From assembly GCF_023343835.1 (NCBI RefSeq), contig NC_064434.1, forward strand, positions 5,809,505 to 5,873,504: DNA of 64,000 bases, read 5' to 3'. A program made the position numbers and the translations under genes. The notes below the pieces were generated by a model. That model was not told where the DNA came from. It did not search any database and saw only the letters and a program-made list of their open reading frames with translations. Shown here in pieces: positions 51,901 to 63,500 of this stretch; within the stretch, counting starts at the first letter, position 1; the number at the start of each line of letters is the position of its first letter. Origin of the DNA: Lagopus muta (taxonomy: Eukaryota; Chordata; Aves; Galliformes; Phasianidae).

Positions 51901-54900
51901 TAATTTGTTTTCTTAGCATATGCCTTAGCAAAGAAGCCAAAAAAAAAAACCCTGTTTCTGCTGATTCCTGAGGAGGTGTCAGCAGGCCTCCACCAACCAT
52001 TTGGGGAAGGGAAACTCACATGTTGCTAATTCTGTAGTTTTCAGTGTTTTCTGCATTTCCTGCCCTGGTATGGACCTGTTTTAGTCAAACAACTGCATCT
52101 CTAGAGAGCTTTCTATCCCAGCAGCCAAGCTGCATAACCACAGTTCATGCTTAACATCACCTGGGGACACAGCTCAGGCCTGGGAACAGCTCAGTGTGCT
52201 GGACTGACCCCACAACAAAGCTAAGCAGCTCTGCCTTATAACAGGTTTAACAAATTCAGAGTAGCACTGCGGTGAAACATTGCCCAAAGCAGAGACAGCA
52301 AAGTCATCACAGTACTGGAGGTCTCAGAGATGCCCCCGAGTCCTCCACTGCACAGCAAGCTCATCTGAGCCCTTCCAGCCATCTGATCACATTGGTGTTT
52401 GTAAGCTGATCCAAACTGACTGCTCGTACAGAGATGATTGCAGTGCAGATGAATTTGAGCCAACAGAACAGACATGTGATAGCATTCAGGTTTAGCAGAG
52501 ACTGATCAGCTACACCACACTGCTTTTTGCAAGCATCCCATCCAGGCTACACTCTGCCACAGGCTAACACCAAGCATGCATTCCCAGCTGATGGCAAGGT
52601 AAGCCTAAACATGCCCCAAGGATCTCTCTCAAGCTTCAGGAATTAGATGATTCCCTTCCTTTAGGGTAAATGCTGAAGATAACCCATCCAGCTGCTAACT
52701 GGAAATGTGATGGCGTGTCACCAGGTGAACCTTGCTGGCTTGCAGCAAACACTTACATCCTTCTGCCTATGAAACCCAATCTGCCCCACATCCATGTCTG
52801 CAGTCTTCTTCAGGTTGGTCCATGGTGTGTACACCACGTTGACGTTGTTCATCTTGCAACCTGGGGAGCAGAGGAGAAAGGATGGAAACATTTTTATTCT
52901 CTCCCAGCTGAAAGACTTCTGTGCAAACGCAAACTCCAACAGTTATTCTTGTCACCAGCATTACTAACGAGGCAAGAAAGAAGAAAAAGGAGAACTCCTT
53001 CCAGTGTTACAGTGAAACAAAAACCACCACAACATCAATTTCTGCAGTAACACGAGCGCTGCAAGCAGTGCTAACCAACTCCAGATGGAGGCTGTCTTTG
53101 CCAGAAGAGCGACTGCTATGGAAGGGGGCCCCAAGGTGGTGTGAGGGAAGAGCCTGCAAGGACTCTCTGGCTCAGGCAGCAGCGTGGAGGCACAAACAGG
53201 AATTTCAGAGATTTAAAACTCCTCCTTCTGAAAGCCTAACAAGCAGCCTCGGCAGCTGTAAGTGACATCTGCTTCCCATAAGACCAGCAGGCACCGACTT
53301 AACAGAGAACAGAGCAGCAGCTTTCACAGATGTTTGTTCACACACATGCTCGTGTGGAGCAGAAATACCCACAACAAACACCTTGCACCCAGCCCCAATG
53401 GGAAACAGACCCACCTTGGATGCTGTTAGCCTTCACCAGGTGGGCACAGTCTATCAGAACTTCTTTAGGAATGTCATCCACTGTCTGCCCCTGTGACAGA
53501 GCACACAGCATCAGCCATGCAAGTGAGAAGGGGCTGTAGGGACTGAGGAGCACACAAAAGAGCACACCACAGCCAGGAGCAGGACACAATGCCCTGCAAA
53601 CACTCCCAACACCTTCTACTCTTGACATTTTACTAGATCTCTCACAGCATTTGCAAGGAGAGAAACAAGTGATGTGCACTCTGGTTTTCTCCCTCAGACA
53701 CATGCTCAATGCCAGGTCAGAAACAATTTGTTCTGCTGGGCCACATGAAGCTTCCTTCTCCTTCCACCATTATTTGGTGATGGAAGCTGTAATTCAGCCT
53801 CCTCACAGAGGTGGATATCTGCAGAAGGCTGTGGGGTGACTACATTGTAGCCTTTCAGTAACTAAAGGGAGCCTACAAACAGGAGGGGAGTCAACTCTTT
53901 GAAAGGGCAGATAACAGCAGGACAAGGGGAGATGGTTTGAAGTTGAGGGAGGGAAGATTTAGGTTGGATGTCAGGGGAAGTTCTTTACAGAGAGAGTGGT
54001 GAGGTGCTGGAACAGCTGCCCAGAGAGGCTGTGGATGCCCCGTCCATCCCTGGAGGTGTTCAAGGCCAGGTTGGATGGGGCCCTGGGCAGCCTGGGCTGC
54101 TATGAAATGGGGAGGTTGGTGGCCCTGCGTGTGGCAGGGGGTTGGAGCTTCATGGGATTGAAGTTGGGATCCTTGAGGTCCCTTCCAACCCAGACCATTC
54201 TATGACTCTGTACCCTTCAGGAGCCTGTGAACTTCAGTGTTCATGTGAGTTCAGCTGGTCCCATCCACAGGGCCCACAGCAAGCTGGGACTGCATAATTC
54301 TACACAGGTGAATGCCATTTAGGGCTTTTGTAAAGACACATCACAGGTTTACCTTGTGCAACCGAAGATACACATGTGCAGAAGAGAGCTTATCCACATG
54401 AAACCTACAGAATAAAAAAAAAAAAATCACATGTTTAGCAGGAGGTAAGAGATGGCAATCATCTGTTCTGAAAAAAGATTACTTCCTATTGATAGAGCAG
54501 CTTCTCCACGGACAAGTCTACAAAAATGTTCAGGATGCACGTGTGCAAACAAGACAGATCCATTTGAGTGCTTTTATCACAACCACATATTTTTCTCTTA
54601 GACCCCCCCCTTTAGATCCTGAGAGAGCCCCACCTCTTTTAGTCTGTCCATCTCACAGGTGAGATGTTCCTTCCCCTCGATAACTGTTGTGGCCCTGCTC
54701 TGGACACACAGATCCACATCTCTCCTGACTTCACATCACGTGATGCTGCTACACCAACGTGTTACTCAACCAAAGCAAAATCTTTTTTACCACTCAGTTT
54801 GTTGCTGACAATGTACAGAGCTTGTCGGCTACCATGCTGTCAGTACAGGGGGGCAGGCACAAGCAGGAGTCTGAATCAGCCAGCAGATGCCACCCACTGC

Positions 54901-57900
54901 TGCTGCCAAGAGTGGGAACTCCCCTGATCTTGCTTTTCTTTTCTGATGAGATCTTGTGAGCCAAAACCAACCCAGGCTAGATGGAGTGCTTCCTCTCACC
55001 AGCCTGACCGCAGCCCTGTGGGTGTGCTGAAAGCTGACACAGCTTTTAGTTGAGGGGAATAAAAAAAGTCAAAAGTCTCCTGCTCACAGACCCAAACTCC
55101 ATGGCTGCTGTACAGGACAGGACAGCAGAAATCCACAGTGTACACAGGGGTGACACCAAGCAAGTGCAGAGGAAAAGATACTAGGGAAGAAGATAACATT
55201 CTGTAGGCACAGCATTCACTGTGGCTCAGGAGGCTTCTGGCTGCATTCCCCAAATCCCCAGAAACCACACCCCAGGAGTCAAATCCTTCCAATGGACAAA
55301 GCAGGGGAGATGTAGGAAAACGAATTCAAAACAGCATCTGAGCATCTGCACCTGGAGCTGCTAAAATCCATCTCCACCTTGGAAATGCATTTAAGCTGCT
55401 CAGTGGTTTGGGAGAAAGCAGACTTTGCAGTGCCTGTGGCAGCACAAGGGCTGGGATTTGAATTGCAGCAGCACCTAGAGAAGCAGTGTGCTTTATGAAG
55501 GTGTGCACAGAGCTGCAGGACTTACCAGATATCTTCAGGCCAGCCATACTTTATTAGATCTTCATCTGCAAGAAGAAAAATGGCATTGAGCAAAGCACAG
55601 GACCTCCAATCACACTGCCTGCTGTGACTGCTGATCTGACCAGAGCAGAAATCGACCTCTAATGATCAGCCAGAGCATGGGGATCAAGCAGAGGCAGAGA
55701 GGGTTTAGTGCACCCAGCTGCATGCAGCTATGCCAGGAACCAGTATGCTGAGAACACACAGTGTGTGCGTTTCCATCCCTTCCTCTCCTCCTGTCACACG
55801 TGGACAGTTTTATGTGAACATTTGTTTCTCCAAATATCAGCCTAAAAAGGAGACTTTCAGGCAAAGAGACAGCCAAGCACTCTGCATGGTGTGCACCATG
55901 GCTTCACATTGCCTCCTGATGTGGAAAAAGGAGATGCAGCAGAAGCAGAACCTTCACCTTGAGGGGAAGAACAGGCACAGGGAGCCTCTGGGCCACCAAT
56001 GTTCAGTGGGGAGAGGAATAATAGAGGGAGCAGGGAAGGGGGAGGCTGACTTGAAGGATGTCATCAGACACGATCTGAAAAGGCTGCTGCCTTGGCTCAT
56101 TTTTTCAGCTAGTTTAGTTTTCAGTTGTTTTGAAGCCAGTCATTGTATCTAAAGTTCATCCATCCAAGCTAAAAGCAGCACAGTGGATTTCAGAGGAGTA
56201 ACTCGGAATGATTTGCACGGTTTCAAGCACATCAAATTAACAAATGAAGAGACATCCTTTCAAAATAACCTTGGGCACCCACAGGCCTAACCCCAGGCAA
56301 GCAGCCTCACCCATCAGCATACTTACTTTCAGCATACTTACTTTCATACTTGTCTTTTCCCATGTAAATGGTGTAAACGGTGGGAACAACTGAGGAACAG
56401 AAAGAGGAAAATAAATCAAAAGGGCTTTGGACAAACCGTGCGAGGACTGAGCCATGCATTGGCCCTGGAAAAAGAAATTACACTGAAAATTGTTTCATGC
56501 ATCCCACTTCCCTCCTCTGGGCTGCACGACTGTTTTGCAGCTCCTCCAGACCTCATCCCACACGCTTCAGAGATCTTTGGGGGCTCTTTCCAGCAGTTTC
56601 CACTGAAGATTATCCAACATAGAACAGCTGTCAGGGCAAAACACCCTCAGCACCCATGTGGTTTGGATTATCTAATTACACAGATACAATCTGTCCAATT
56701 AAGCACGCAGGCTCTGAGCCAGGAATGCCAACGCTGTGTTTACAGTCTGCTGTTAACTCTCTGTGTGGTCAAGCAAAACAAACTCACTTCCCCAAAGCAG
56801 CAGAACAACGCTCACCTCCCTGGGGGAGCTGAGAGGATTAAGATCTGCAAGACAGCTGAAAGCCTGCAGCTAGCCAAACATCAGCCAGACTCGTCCTATC
56901 TGCATCCCTTCAGGGCACTTTGAGCAACGATGTTCTCTTCTTCAGGGTTCATTCCATAATGCAGGAAAGCCATTTTCAGTTCTGGCAAACCTGGATGGAC
57001 AGCCAGCACAGCAGAGAGATGGAGGCTGCAGTAAGAGGGTGCCACAGCCAAGGAAGTCCTGCTGCAGCCTGCTTCAAAAACGCTCTGGCATTGTATATGG
57101 CAGCAGGGAAATCCCAATTCCATGGTGACTGAAACCTGTCTACCTGTGTCACAGTTCTAGCTTCTGCACTGAAATTTGGCTTTCACCAATAAGGACCTAC
57201 TTCAACACAAAGGACTGCTGAGAGCAGACTGTCAGCTTCATGCCATTGCAATGCCTTTCAAAAGAAACCTATTGCTATTTACATAACGTTTGGCAATAAG
57301 GCAACAGGAAATAGAATCATTTCATATATTTGCATTTCCGTATTGGTGAGAGTTAAAGATTGGAAAAAAAAAAAATCTACCTTGAACACACAGGAAGAGG
57401 AGTGCAGAGAATGAGAGATCATCATGAACAGAGACACTGCACAGAAACATAAAATTATATGCTCAGATATGATTTCATGAAAATGAAGCCTATGCTGAAA
57501 AGAGTGGGAGAGCACTACCTTAACCTTAGCAGGTCAATGCTTCTAGCCCATATCATTTAGAAACATAGAATCAATTGAATTGGAAGCGATCTTTAAAGGA
57601 CATCTCATCCAACCCTTCTGCAATGAAATGGGGCATTCACAGCTCAGTAGGGTGTTCAGAAGCCTGTCCAGCCTGACCACGTGTGTCTTCGAGAATGAGG
57701 CAGCCACCACCTCTGTGGGCAACCCATTTCAGTGTTTCACAACCCTTACTGAAAGATAAAAAAAAACAATTTTCCTTATATCCAGGCTATATCTCCTCTC
57801 TCTTAGTTTGAAATTATTTCTCCTTGTCCTATCACAACAGACCCTGCCTGTCCCCTTCTTTCCTGTAGCTCCCCTTCACACACTGACAGGCTGCTCTCAG

Positions 57901-59741
57901 GTTACCCACCAGCCTTCTCTTCTCCATGCTGCACAACCCCAGCTCTCTCAGCCTCTCCTCATAGGAGAGCTGTTCCACCCCTGGGATCACCCTTGTAGCC
58001 CTCCTCTGGATTCACTCCAACAGCTCCATGTCTCTCCTGTACTGAGGACCCCAAGCACTGCAGCTGAGGTCACACAGCACAAAGCAGAGGGGCAGGATCC
58101 CTTCCATGACCCTGCTGGCCAAGCTGCTTTTGGTGCAGTTGGCTTTCTGAGCTGTGTGGGCAATTAAACTCAGTGTACACATCAACAATAGTGCAACGCA
58201 GCTTAAACAAGCTACAGTGGCATTCTCACTGTGTCCTCTTCTATGAGTAAACCACATCAGAAATCTTCAACTTACTACACGAGATGGTTTACACCATCAG
58301 CAGGTTTAACTGTGATGCACTATGGCAGCTCAGCCATTCCCAGTGCCATCCAATGCTGCTGTGCCCTCTGCCCATTAAACCATGTCCCCTAGTGCCACAT
58401 TGCCATGGTTCTGGAACACCTCCAGGGATGATGACCCCACCACCTCCCTGGGCAGCTGTGCCACTGCATCACTGCTCTTTCTGAGAAGATTTTTTTCCTC
58501 ATATCTAACCTGAGCCTCTCCAGGTTACATCTGGGGCTACAATCTCTTGCCCTACTAATGGGATCCTCGGAGCAGATTGATGGGAGGGCTGCTGGAAGCA
58601 CTGCTGAGCATTGCCTGAGGGAAATGGCGTTCCTGAGCTTCTCTAGAAGGAAGTTCACCTCCAGAACTGAGGCAGATAATGCTATAAAAACAGAATCACA
58701 GAATAAGAATCACAGAATCACCAAGGTTGGAAAAGACCTACAAGATCATCCACTCCAACCATCCACCTGTCACCAACAGCTCTCACTAAACCATGTCCCT
58801 CAACACAAAATCCAGACGTTCCTTGAACACCTCCAGGGTCGGTGACTCCACCACCTCCCTGGGCAGCCCATTCCAGTACCTGGCCACTCTTTCAGAGAAG
58901 CAGTATTTCCTAACGTCCAGCCTAAATCTCCCCTGGTTTGGCAGCTTGAAGCCATTCCCTCTAGTTCTATCACTAGTCACACGAGAGAAGCCGACCCCCA
59001 GCTCACTACAACCTCCCTTCAGGTAGTTATAGAGAGCAGTGAGGTCTCCCCTGAGCCTCCTCTTCTCCAGACTGAACAATCCCAGCTCCTTCAGCCACTC
59101 CTCATCAGCCCTGTGCTCCAGACCTCTCACCAGTCTTGTCACCCCTCTCTGAACCTGCTCCAAGGCCTCAATGTCTTGCCTGCAGTGAGGGGTCCAAAAC
59201 TGGACACATTATTCCAGCTGTGGCCTCACCAGAGCTGAGTACAGGAGGACAATCACTGCCCTGTTCCTGCTGGCAGCACCTTTTCTGATGCAGGCAAGGA
59301 TACCATTGGCTTTCCTGAGCACACCGCTGGCTCACGTTCAGCCGAGCATCAATCAATACCCCCAGGTCCATTTCCTCTACACAGTCTTCCAGCCACTCTG
59401 CCCCAAGCCTGTAAACTTAAAGGGATGCAGTAAAATCCTCACACGGACAACACACTGCGGTTATACGTTGCTGAGAGGATCTGGGGCACACACAAAAAAA
59501 GATCCTTTCGGTGTTTAAAAAACCCAAGCATTTCAGTACTTAGGAGGGGAAACTTCAGTGCGATATGAGGAGGAAACGCCACACGCTGAGGCCTCCATGG
59601 GGAACACCACAGTGAAGAAGGTCAAGGAGCCCCACCGCCGTGCAGGGAACGCGCCATTCCCACAGTGACCCGCAAGGAAAGGCCTGAAACCACACAACCC
59701 CCCGCCGCAGACTCACCGCTGGAGGTGAAGTAGAACACCAT
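48956..59741 (-). CDS. CCDC25: CCDC25, NFACT-R/coiled-coil protein
   Basis: CCDC25 has an NFACT-R (DUF814) domain and coiled coil. In mammals it is described as a plasma-membrane receptor for neutrophil-extracellular-trap DNA; its yeast relative is Jlp2. Coding exons in transcript order are 59741-59717, 56389-56342, 55565-55526, 54404-54353, 53490-53415, 52860-52757, 51676-51474, 50213-50168 and 48985-48956. All have GT-AG ends and consistent phase, giving 207 aa (human 208). It starts MVFYFTSS. Conserved NFACT-R segments include [20 protein letters not shown] and [13 protein letters not shown]. The charged helix at about residues 116-182 ([19 protein letters not shown], then [13 protein letters not shown]) is the coiled coil. 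The tail is [13 protein letters not shown] (human SSNQDGNDSDEFM). Exon 2 has two tandem donors 15 bp apart. Confidence 0.97.
50335..50502 (+). repeat. CR1 LINE 3' end in CCDC25 intron
   Basis: A short + strand CR1 runs from 'ggaggctgtggatgcctcat' to 'ccattctatgattctatgat'. It is the subfamily with the 'gtgaccctgcacacagcagg' segment seen (inverted) at 6703 and 38503. Confidence 0.92.
53822..54212 (+). repeat. CR1 LINE 3' end in CCDC25 intron
   Basis: A + strand CR1 runs from 'cagaaggctgtggggtgact' to 'ccattctatgactctg'. It is nearly the same as the copy at 24752-25198. Confidence 0.92.
56321..56341 (-). repeat. 15-bp tandem duplication of CCDC25 exon 2 splice donor
   Basis: On the minus strand the unit GAAAGTAAGTATGCT occurs twice in a row. 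It contains a full GTAAGT donor each time (56341-56336 and 56326-56321). Use of the second donor would add 15 nt in frame (five residues after YE). Confidence 0.85.
57560..58160 (-). repeat. CR1 LINE, ~600 bp, in CCDC25 intron 1
   Basis: It begins 'catagaatcaattgaattgg' on the + strand and continues through 'ctccttgtcctatcacaac' and 'gagctgttccacccctggg' to 'tggccaagctgcttttggtg'. It is the inverted relative of the copy at 61770-62328. Confidence 0.9.
58355..58550 (-). repeat. CR1 LINE fragment in CCDC25 intron 1
   Basis: It matches the CR1 interior 'ggaacacctccagggatgat' through 'atctaacctgagcctctcc'. The 3' terminus is missing or badly decayed. Confidence 0.75.
58690..59390 (-). repeat. 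CR1 LINE, ~700 bp, in CCDC25 intron 1
   Basis: It starts 'cacagaatcaccaaggttgg' on the + strand and includes the CR1 segments 'ctccagggtcggtgactcca' and 'ttcctgctggcagcacctt'. It ends within about 330 bp of the CCDC25 first exon. Confidence 0.92.
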
Positions 59742-60310
59742 AGCGGCGGCGCGGCCCACCCAGACCCGCCCGGGCTCCTCACAGTACCGCTGCCCGCTCC
59801 TGGCTACGGAGGCCGGAAGGGAGCAGTGCGCATGCACACCAGGCGCCGCGCATGCGTCATACGTCATAAACATGCGCCGAGTCTCCCGGATGTGAAGGGA
59901 GGGGCGTTATGCGCATGTGTAGATGCTAAGACGTGATTGGGCAAGATAATTTGGGCCTACGCTGGTCGCTGCAGCAGTGCTTGTACGTCGTTTCACGCAT
60001 GTGCAGACCTTCCCCACCGCTCTGTACCAGGTGTTTGTTCGCGGTTGCGTTTTCTCCCGATCTGAGGGGAGGCGGACTCGGGGCTCGGACCGGAGCGTTT
60101 TGTTTTGCTTTATATTTCTTGAGTGTGTGGACCACTGCATCACGGAGGGCTCTCCACAGTCCGGTCCTGTCAGCTCTCGCTACTTAAATCCTTGTAAATT
60201 CCTCTAGATTGAACGCCTAAGTCGAACTCCGAGATACGAGATCTGTGGCAGGGCGCGGCACTGCTTGGGCAAAGCGCTTCCCAAGCTTCCGAGTCTCAGC
60301 GTGCATTACG

Positions 60311-60336
60311 AACTACATTTCCTAGCGTGCCTCGCG
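60311..60336 (+). promoter_or_regulatory. candidate ZNF143 (SBS) site
   Basis: AACTACATTTCCTAGCGTGC followed by CTCGCG resembles the long ZNF143/STAF consensus with the ACTACA extension. Confidence 0.6.
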
Positions 60337-60368
60337 CACCGCCCCCCCCCCCAGAGGCGGCTCTGTTC

Positions 60369-60395
60369 TCGCGAGGCATGCTGGGAGTTGGAGTT
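60369..60395 (-). promoter_or_regulatory. candidate ZNF143 (SBS) site, inverted
   Basis: On the minus strand the core reads CTCCCAGCATGCCTCGCGAG, a close ZNF143 core match. It also forms a TCGCGA palindrome. It is inverted relative to the site at 60311. Confidence 0.6.
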
Positions 60396-60572
60396 TCCGC
60401 CGGGGGGGGGACAACCGTCTAATTGGCTGAAATGTGAGTGGCGGGCCGCAGTCAGACCAATGGCCCTGCGAGATGTGCTGAGCGGCAAGGCTCTCGGCCA
60501 ATGAGAAGCGGATGGGCGGCCTGGCGGGTGAACGCGCGCGGGTTGGAACGCGCGGGACCGTTGGTGGCTGTG

Positions 60573-63500
60573 ATGGAGGCGGCGCTGAGGTGAGGGGGAG
60601 TGCGGCTGGTGTGTGCGGGGCCTAAGGGGTCTGGAGTCGTCCTCAGAGGGGCTGAGGGTCTGTTCCCTTCTTTCTTATCGCCCTTCTTTGGGTATTGGAA
60701 GGGTCTGGTTAGGACTCGAAGCAGAAATCTTCTCTGTGCTGTTATTTACTCTCAGTTAAAACATTATTCCGATCCCTGCCCTGTCTGAAAACAGCTTTTA
60801 TTAATCGTTATTGCCAGTTCCCAACTTCTCTTCCTTCGTTAACTGAAAGCTGTAACTAAAATCGATTTCACCTGATTCATAATGCCTTCCTGCAGGTGCT
60901 CGGCTGGTGACATGGCAGCTGTGAGCTCACAGAAGAGGAGCCAGAGCCCTACTCAGACGTATGTTAACTACGTACAAACCTCTTTTTTTTCATGTTTCCT
61001 TGAATGTAAATTCGTAGAGTCACAGCATGGTTGGGTTGGAAGGGATCTTACACACCCTGCTGCCATGGGCTGGGTGCCCCCCATCAGCTCAGGCTGCCCA
61101 GGGCCCATCTGGGCCCATGCTGCCTCTGGGCAGCAATGCCAGGGTATCACTGCCATCTGAATAAAGAATTTCCTCTTTATATCTAATCTGAATTAGTTTA
61201 AGGCCATTCCCCTTTGTCCTATTGACAGTGGACTGTGCAAAACATCAGTCCTCATCTTGCTTGTAGGCTCCCCTCAGCTACTGGAAGGCCTTAATGAGGT
61301 CTCCCCAGAGTCTTCTCTTGTCCAAGCTGAACAAGCCCAACTCCATCAATCTGTCCTTATAGGAGAGGTGCTCCAGCCCTCCGATCATCTTCATGGCCCA
61401 CCTCTCAACCTGCTCCAACAGCTCTGCATCCTTCCAGTGCAGGCCTGGGCACAGTATTCAAGCTGCAGTCTCGCAAGGGTAGAATAGAGGTGGACAGTCA
61501 CCTCCCTGTCTCTGCTGGCACCCCTCTGTTGATGCAGCCCCGGCCTTCCAAGCTGCAGGAGCACACTGCTGGCTCATGTCCTGCTTTTCATACATCAGAA
61601 CCGCCAAGTCCTTCTCAGGACTGCTCTCAGTGAGTTCTCTGTAGATGAAAAAAGCATGGAGGTACAGGTGGATGGCAGCTGGCCATGAGGCAGCACTGTG
61701 CCCTTGCAGCTCAGAAAGCAAACTGTATCCTGGACTGAACCAAAAGCAGTGTGGCCAGTAGGGTCAGGGAGGGGATCCTGCCCCTCTGCTTTGTGCTGTG
61801 TGACTTCAGCTGCAGTGCTGGGAGTCCTCAGTACAGGAGAGACATGGAGTTGTTGGAGTGAATCCAGAGGAGGGCTACAAGAATGATCCCAGGGATGGAA
61901 CAGCTCTCCTATGAGGAGAGGCTGAGAGAGCTGGGGCTGTGCAGCATGGAGAAGAGAAGGCTGGTGGGATGGCCTGAATGAGGTCTGTCAGTATCTAAAG
62001 TAGAGCTGTAAGAAGGAAGGAGGCAAACTCTTTGGCAGGGTCTGTTGTGATAGGACAAGGAGAAATAATTTCAAACTAAGAGAGAGGAGATATAGCCTGG
62101 ATATAAGGAAAATGTTTTGTTGTTTTTTAATCTTTCACTAAGGGTTGTGAAGCACTGAAATGGATTGCCCAGAGAGGTGGTGGCTGCCCTGTCCCTGCAG
62201 ACAGCCAAGGTCAGGCTGGACAGGACTGTGAGCACCTGATGGATCTGTAGCTGTCCCTGTTCACTGCAGGAGACTTGGACCAGGTGGCCTTTAAAGGTTC
62301 CTTCCAACTGAAACGATTCTGTGACATATCTGGGGTTGCCCCAACCCAAATCCAGCTTCTCATATTTCAAATTCTTGAAAATTTTATCATGAAGTGGAAA
62401 TAAGGTAGTTTTGAAATGCTCTGGAATTAGTCGATATTTATGACTTAATAGCACTTTATATTGTTCTGAGAGCTTTCAACTGATACGTAGGGAAGCTGAA
62501 ACTGATCTTCCATCTAAAGCACAATCAGTGCAGAACTAGAAACAAGAAAAAGGTGTCACAGTAAGCTGGTGCTTTGCAGAGCCACGTTGGTGGTTGCATT
62601 GCTGTGTGCCAGAGCTATTACTGCTTTTTAATAAGCGTATCTTATTTTGGCAGTCACCTTTGTCAAATGTGTGACGTTCACACACAACCCTAATGAGGTC
62701 CCAAAACCAATGGAAACCTGAAAAAAAAATGATGGCTTAGGAACCTAAGAAATAAAACTCTGATGTTTACATTTATTTGTGATAGTTTCAGTCTTTTCCA
62801 GTTTATAAAAGTGTGCAAATGATCATAGAAGCATTGGCTGTCTGGAGTTGGCTGGCAGTGCTGGACCTGCTGCACCCCAGGGGCACTTTTAGTCCCCAGG
62901 AGTTCCTTTCTTACATATATCTTACAAGTATATCTGTTCCCACTAATGTAGCCACTGGCTGTGGACACAAAGCTGAGCTTACATCCCACAGAACAGGCTG
63001 GTCCTCTCCCTTTGTTACTTTGTCACAGCAGAACAGGTTTCTCTCATGCTCCTCTTGTCCTTCACCCACAAAAATATTTCGGGGAGGAGGCCAGGGTGAA
63101 GTTTTTCTTCTGAATTGGACGGACAAATTCCTGAGATAGTGAGATTTTTTCCTCACTAAATATTTACAGCAAGCAAATATGTTACAGCTGAATGTGTCCT
63201 TTGTGTAAAGTGGATCCCCTTTGGGCCCTTGGTGCAGCGCCGACAGAGTTTTAGCCTCAGAAATACATCGGTGTGAGAATTCAGTGCATGCCTTTCAGAA
63301 CCTGCTGTGAAATACTGTGGGGTTTTTGCTTCCCCCCCTCTGAAAGCAGAAAACAAAATGGCTGTTGACAGCCTTGGGTCTGTGTTTGTTAAAGGGCATC
63401 TGGTGGTGCAGGCAGCTAGACTGAGTGGACTTGGAGCGTTACTTAAGCACAAGAATACCTGAAAAGCTGTCAATATGTGACGTCTTGCTTTGTTGTTGTT

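Larger units (their letters stand above)
59742..60572. promoter_or_regulatory. bidirectional CCDC25/ESCO2 CpG-island promoter
   Basis: This 830-bp stretch separates the divergent start codons. It holds several NRF1-like TGCGCATGC sites (59827-59837, 59846-59857, 59910-59919), an ETS-like CCGGATGTG near 59886, and a CRE-like TACGTCAT near 59860. Two ZNF143-like sites lie in opposite orientation (60311-60336 and 60369-60395). CCAAT boxes appear near 60421 (inverted), 60456 and 60498. No TATA box is seen. This fits a housekeeping/cell-cycle shared promoter. Confidence 0.7.

Noticed and set aside
63390-63420. CTCF-like 'gcatctggtggtgc' in ESCO2 intron 2
   Set aside because: It lacks the G-rich half of the CTCF core, unlike the site at 23576.
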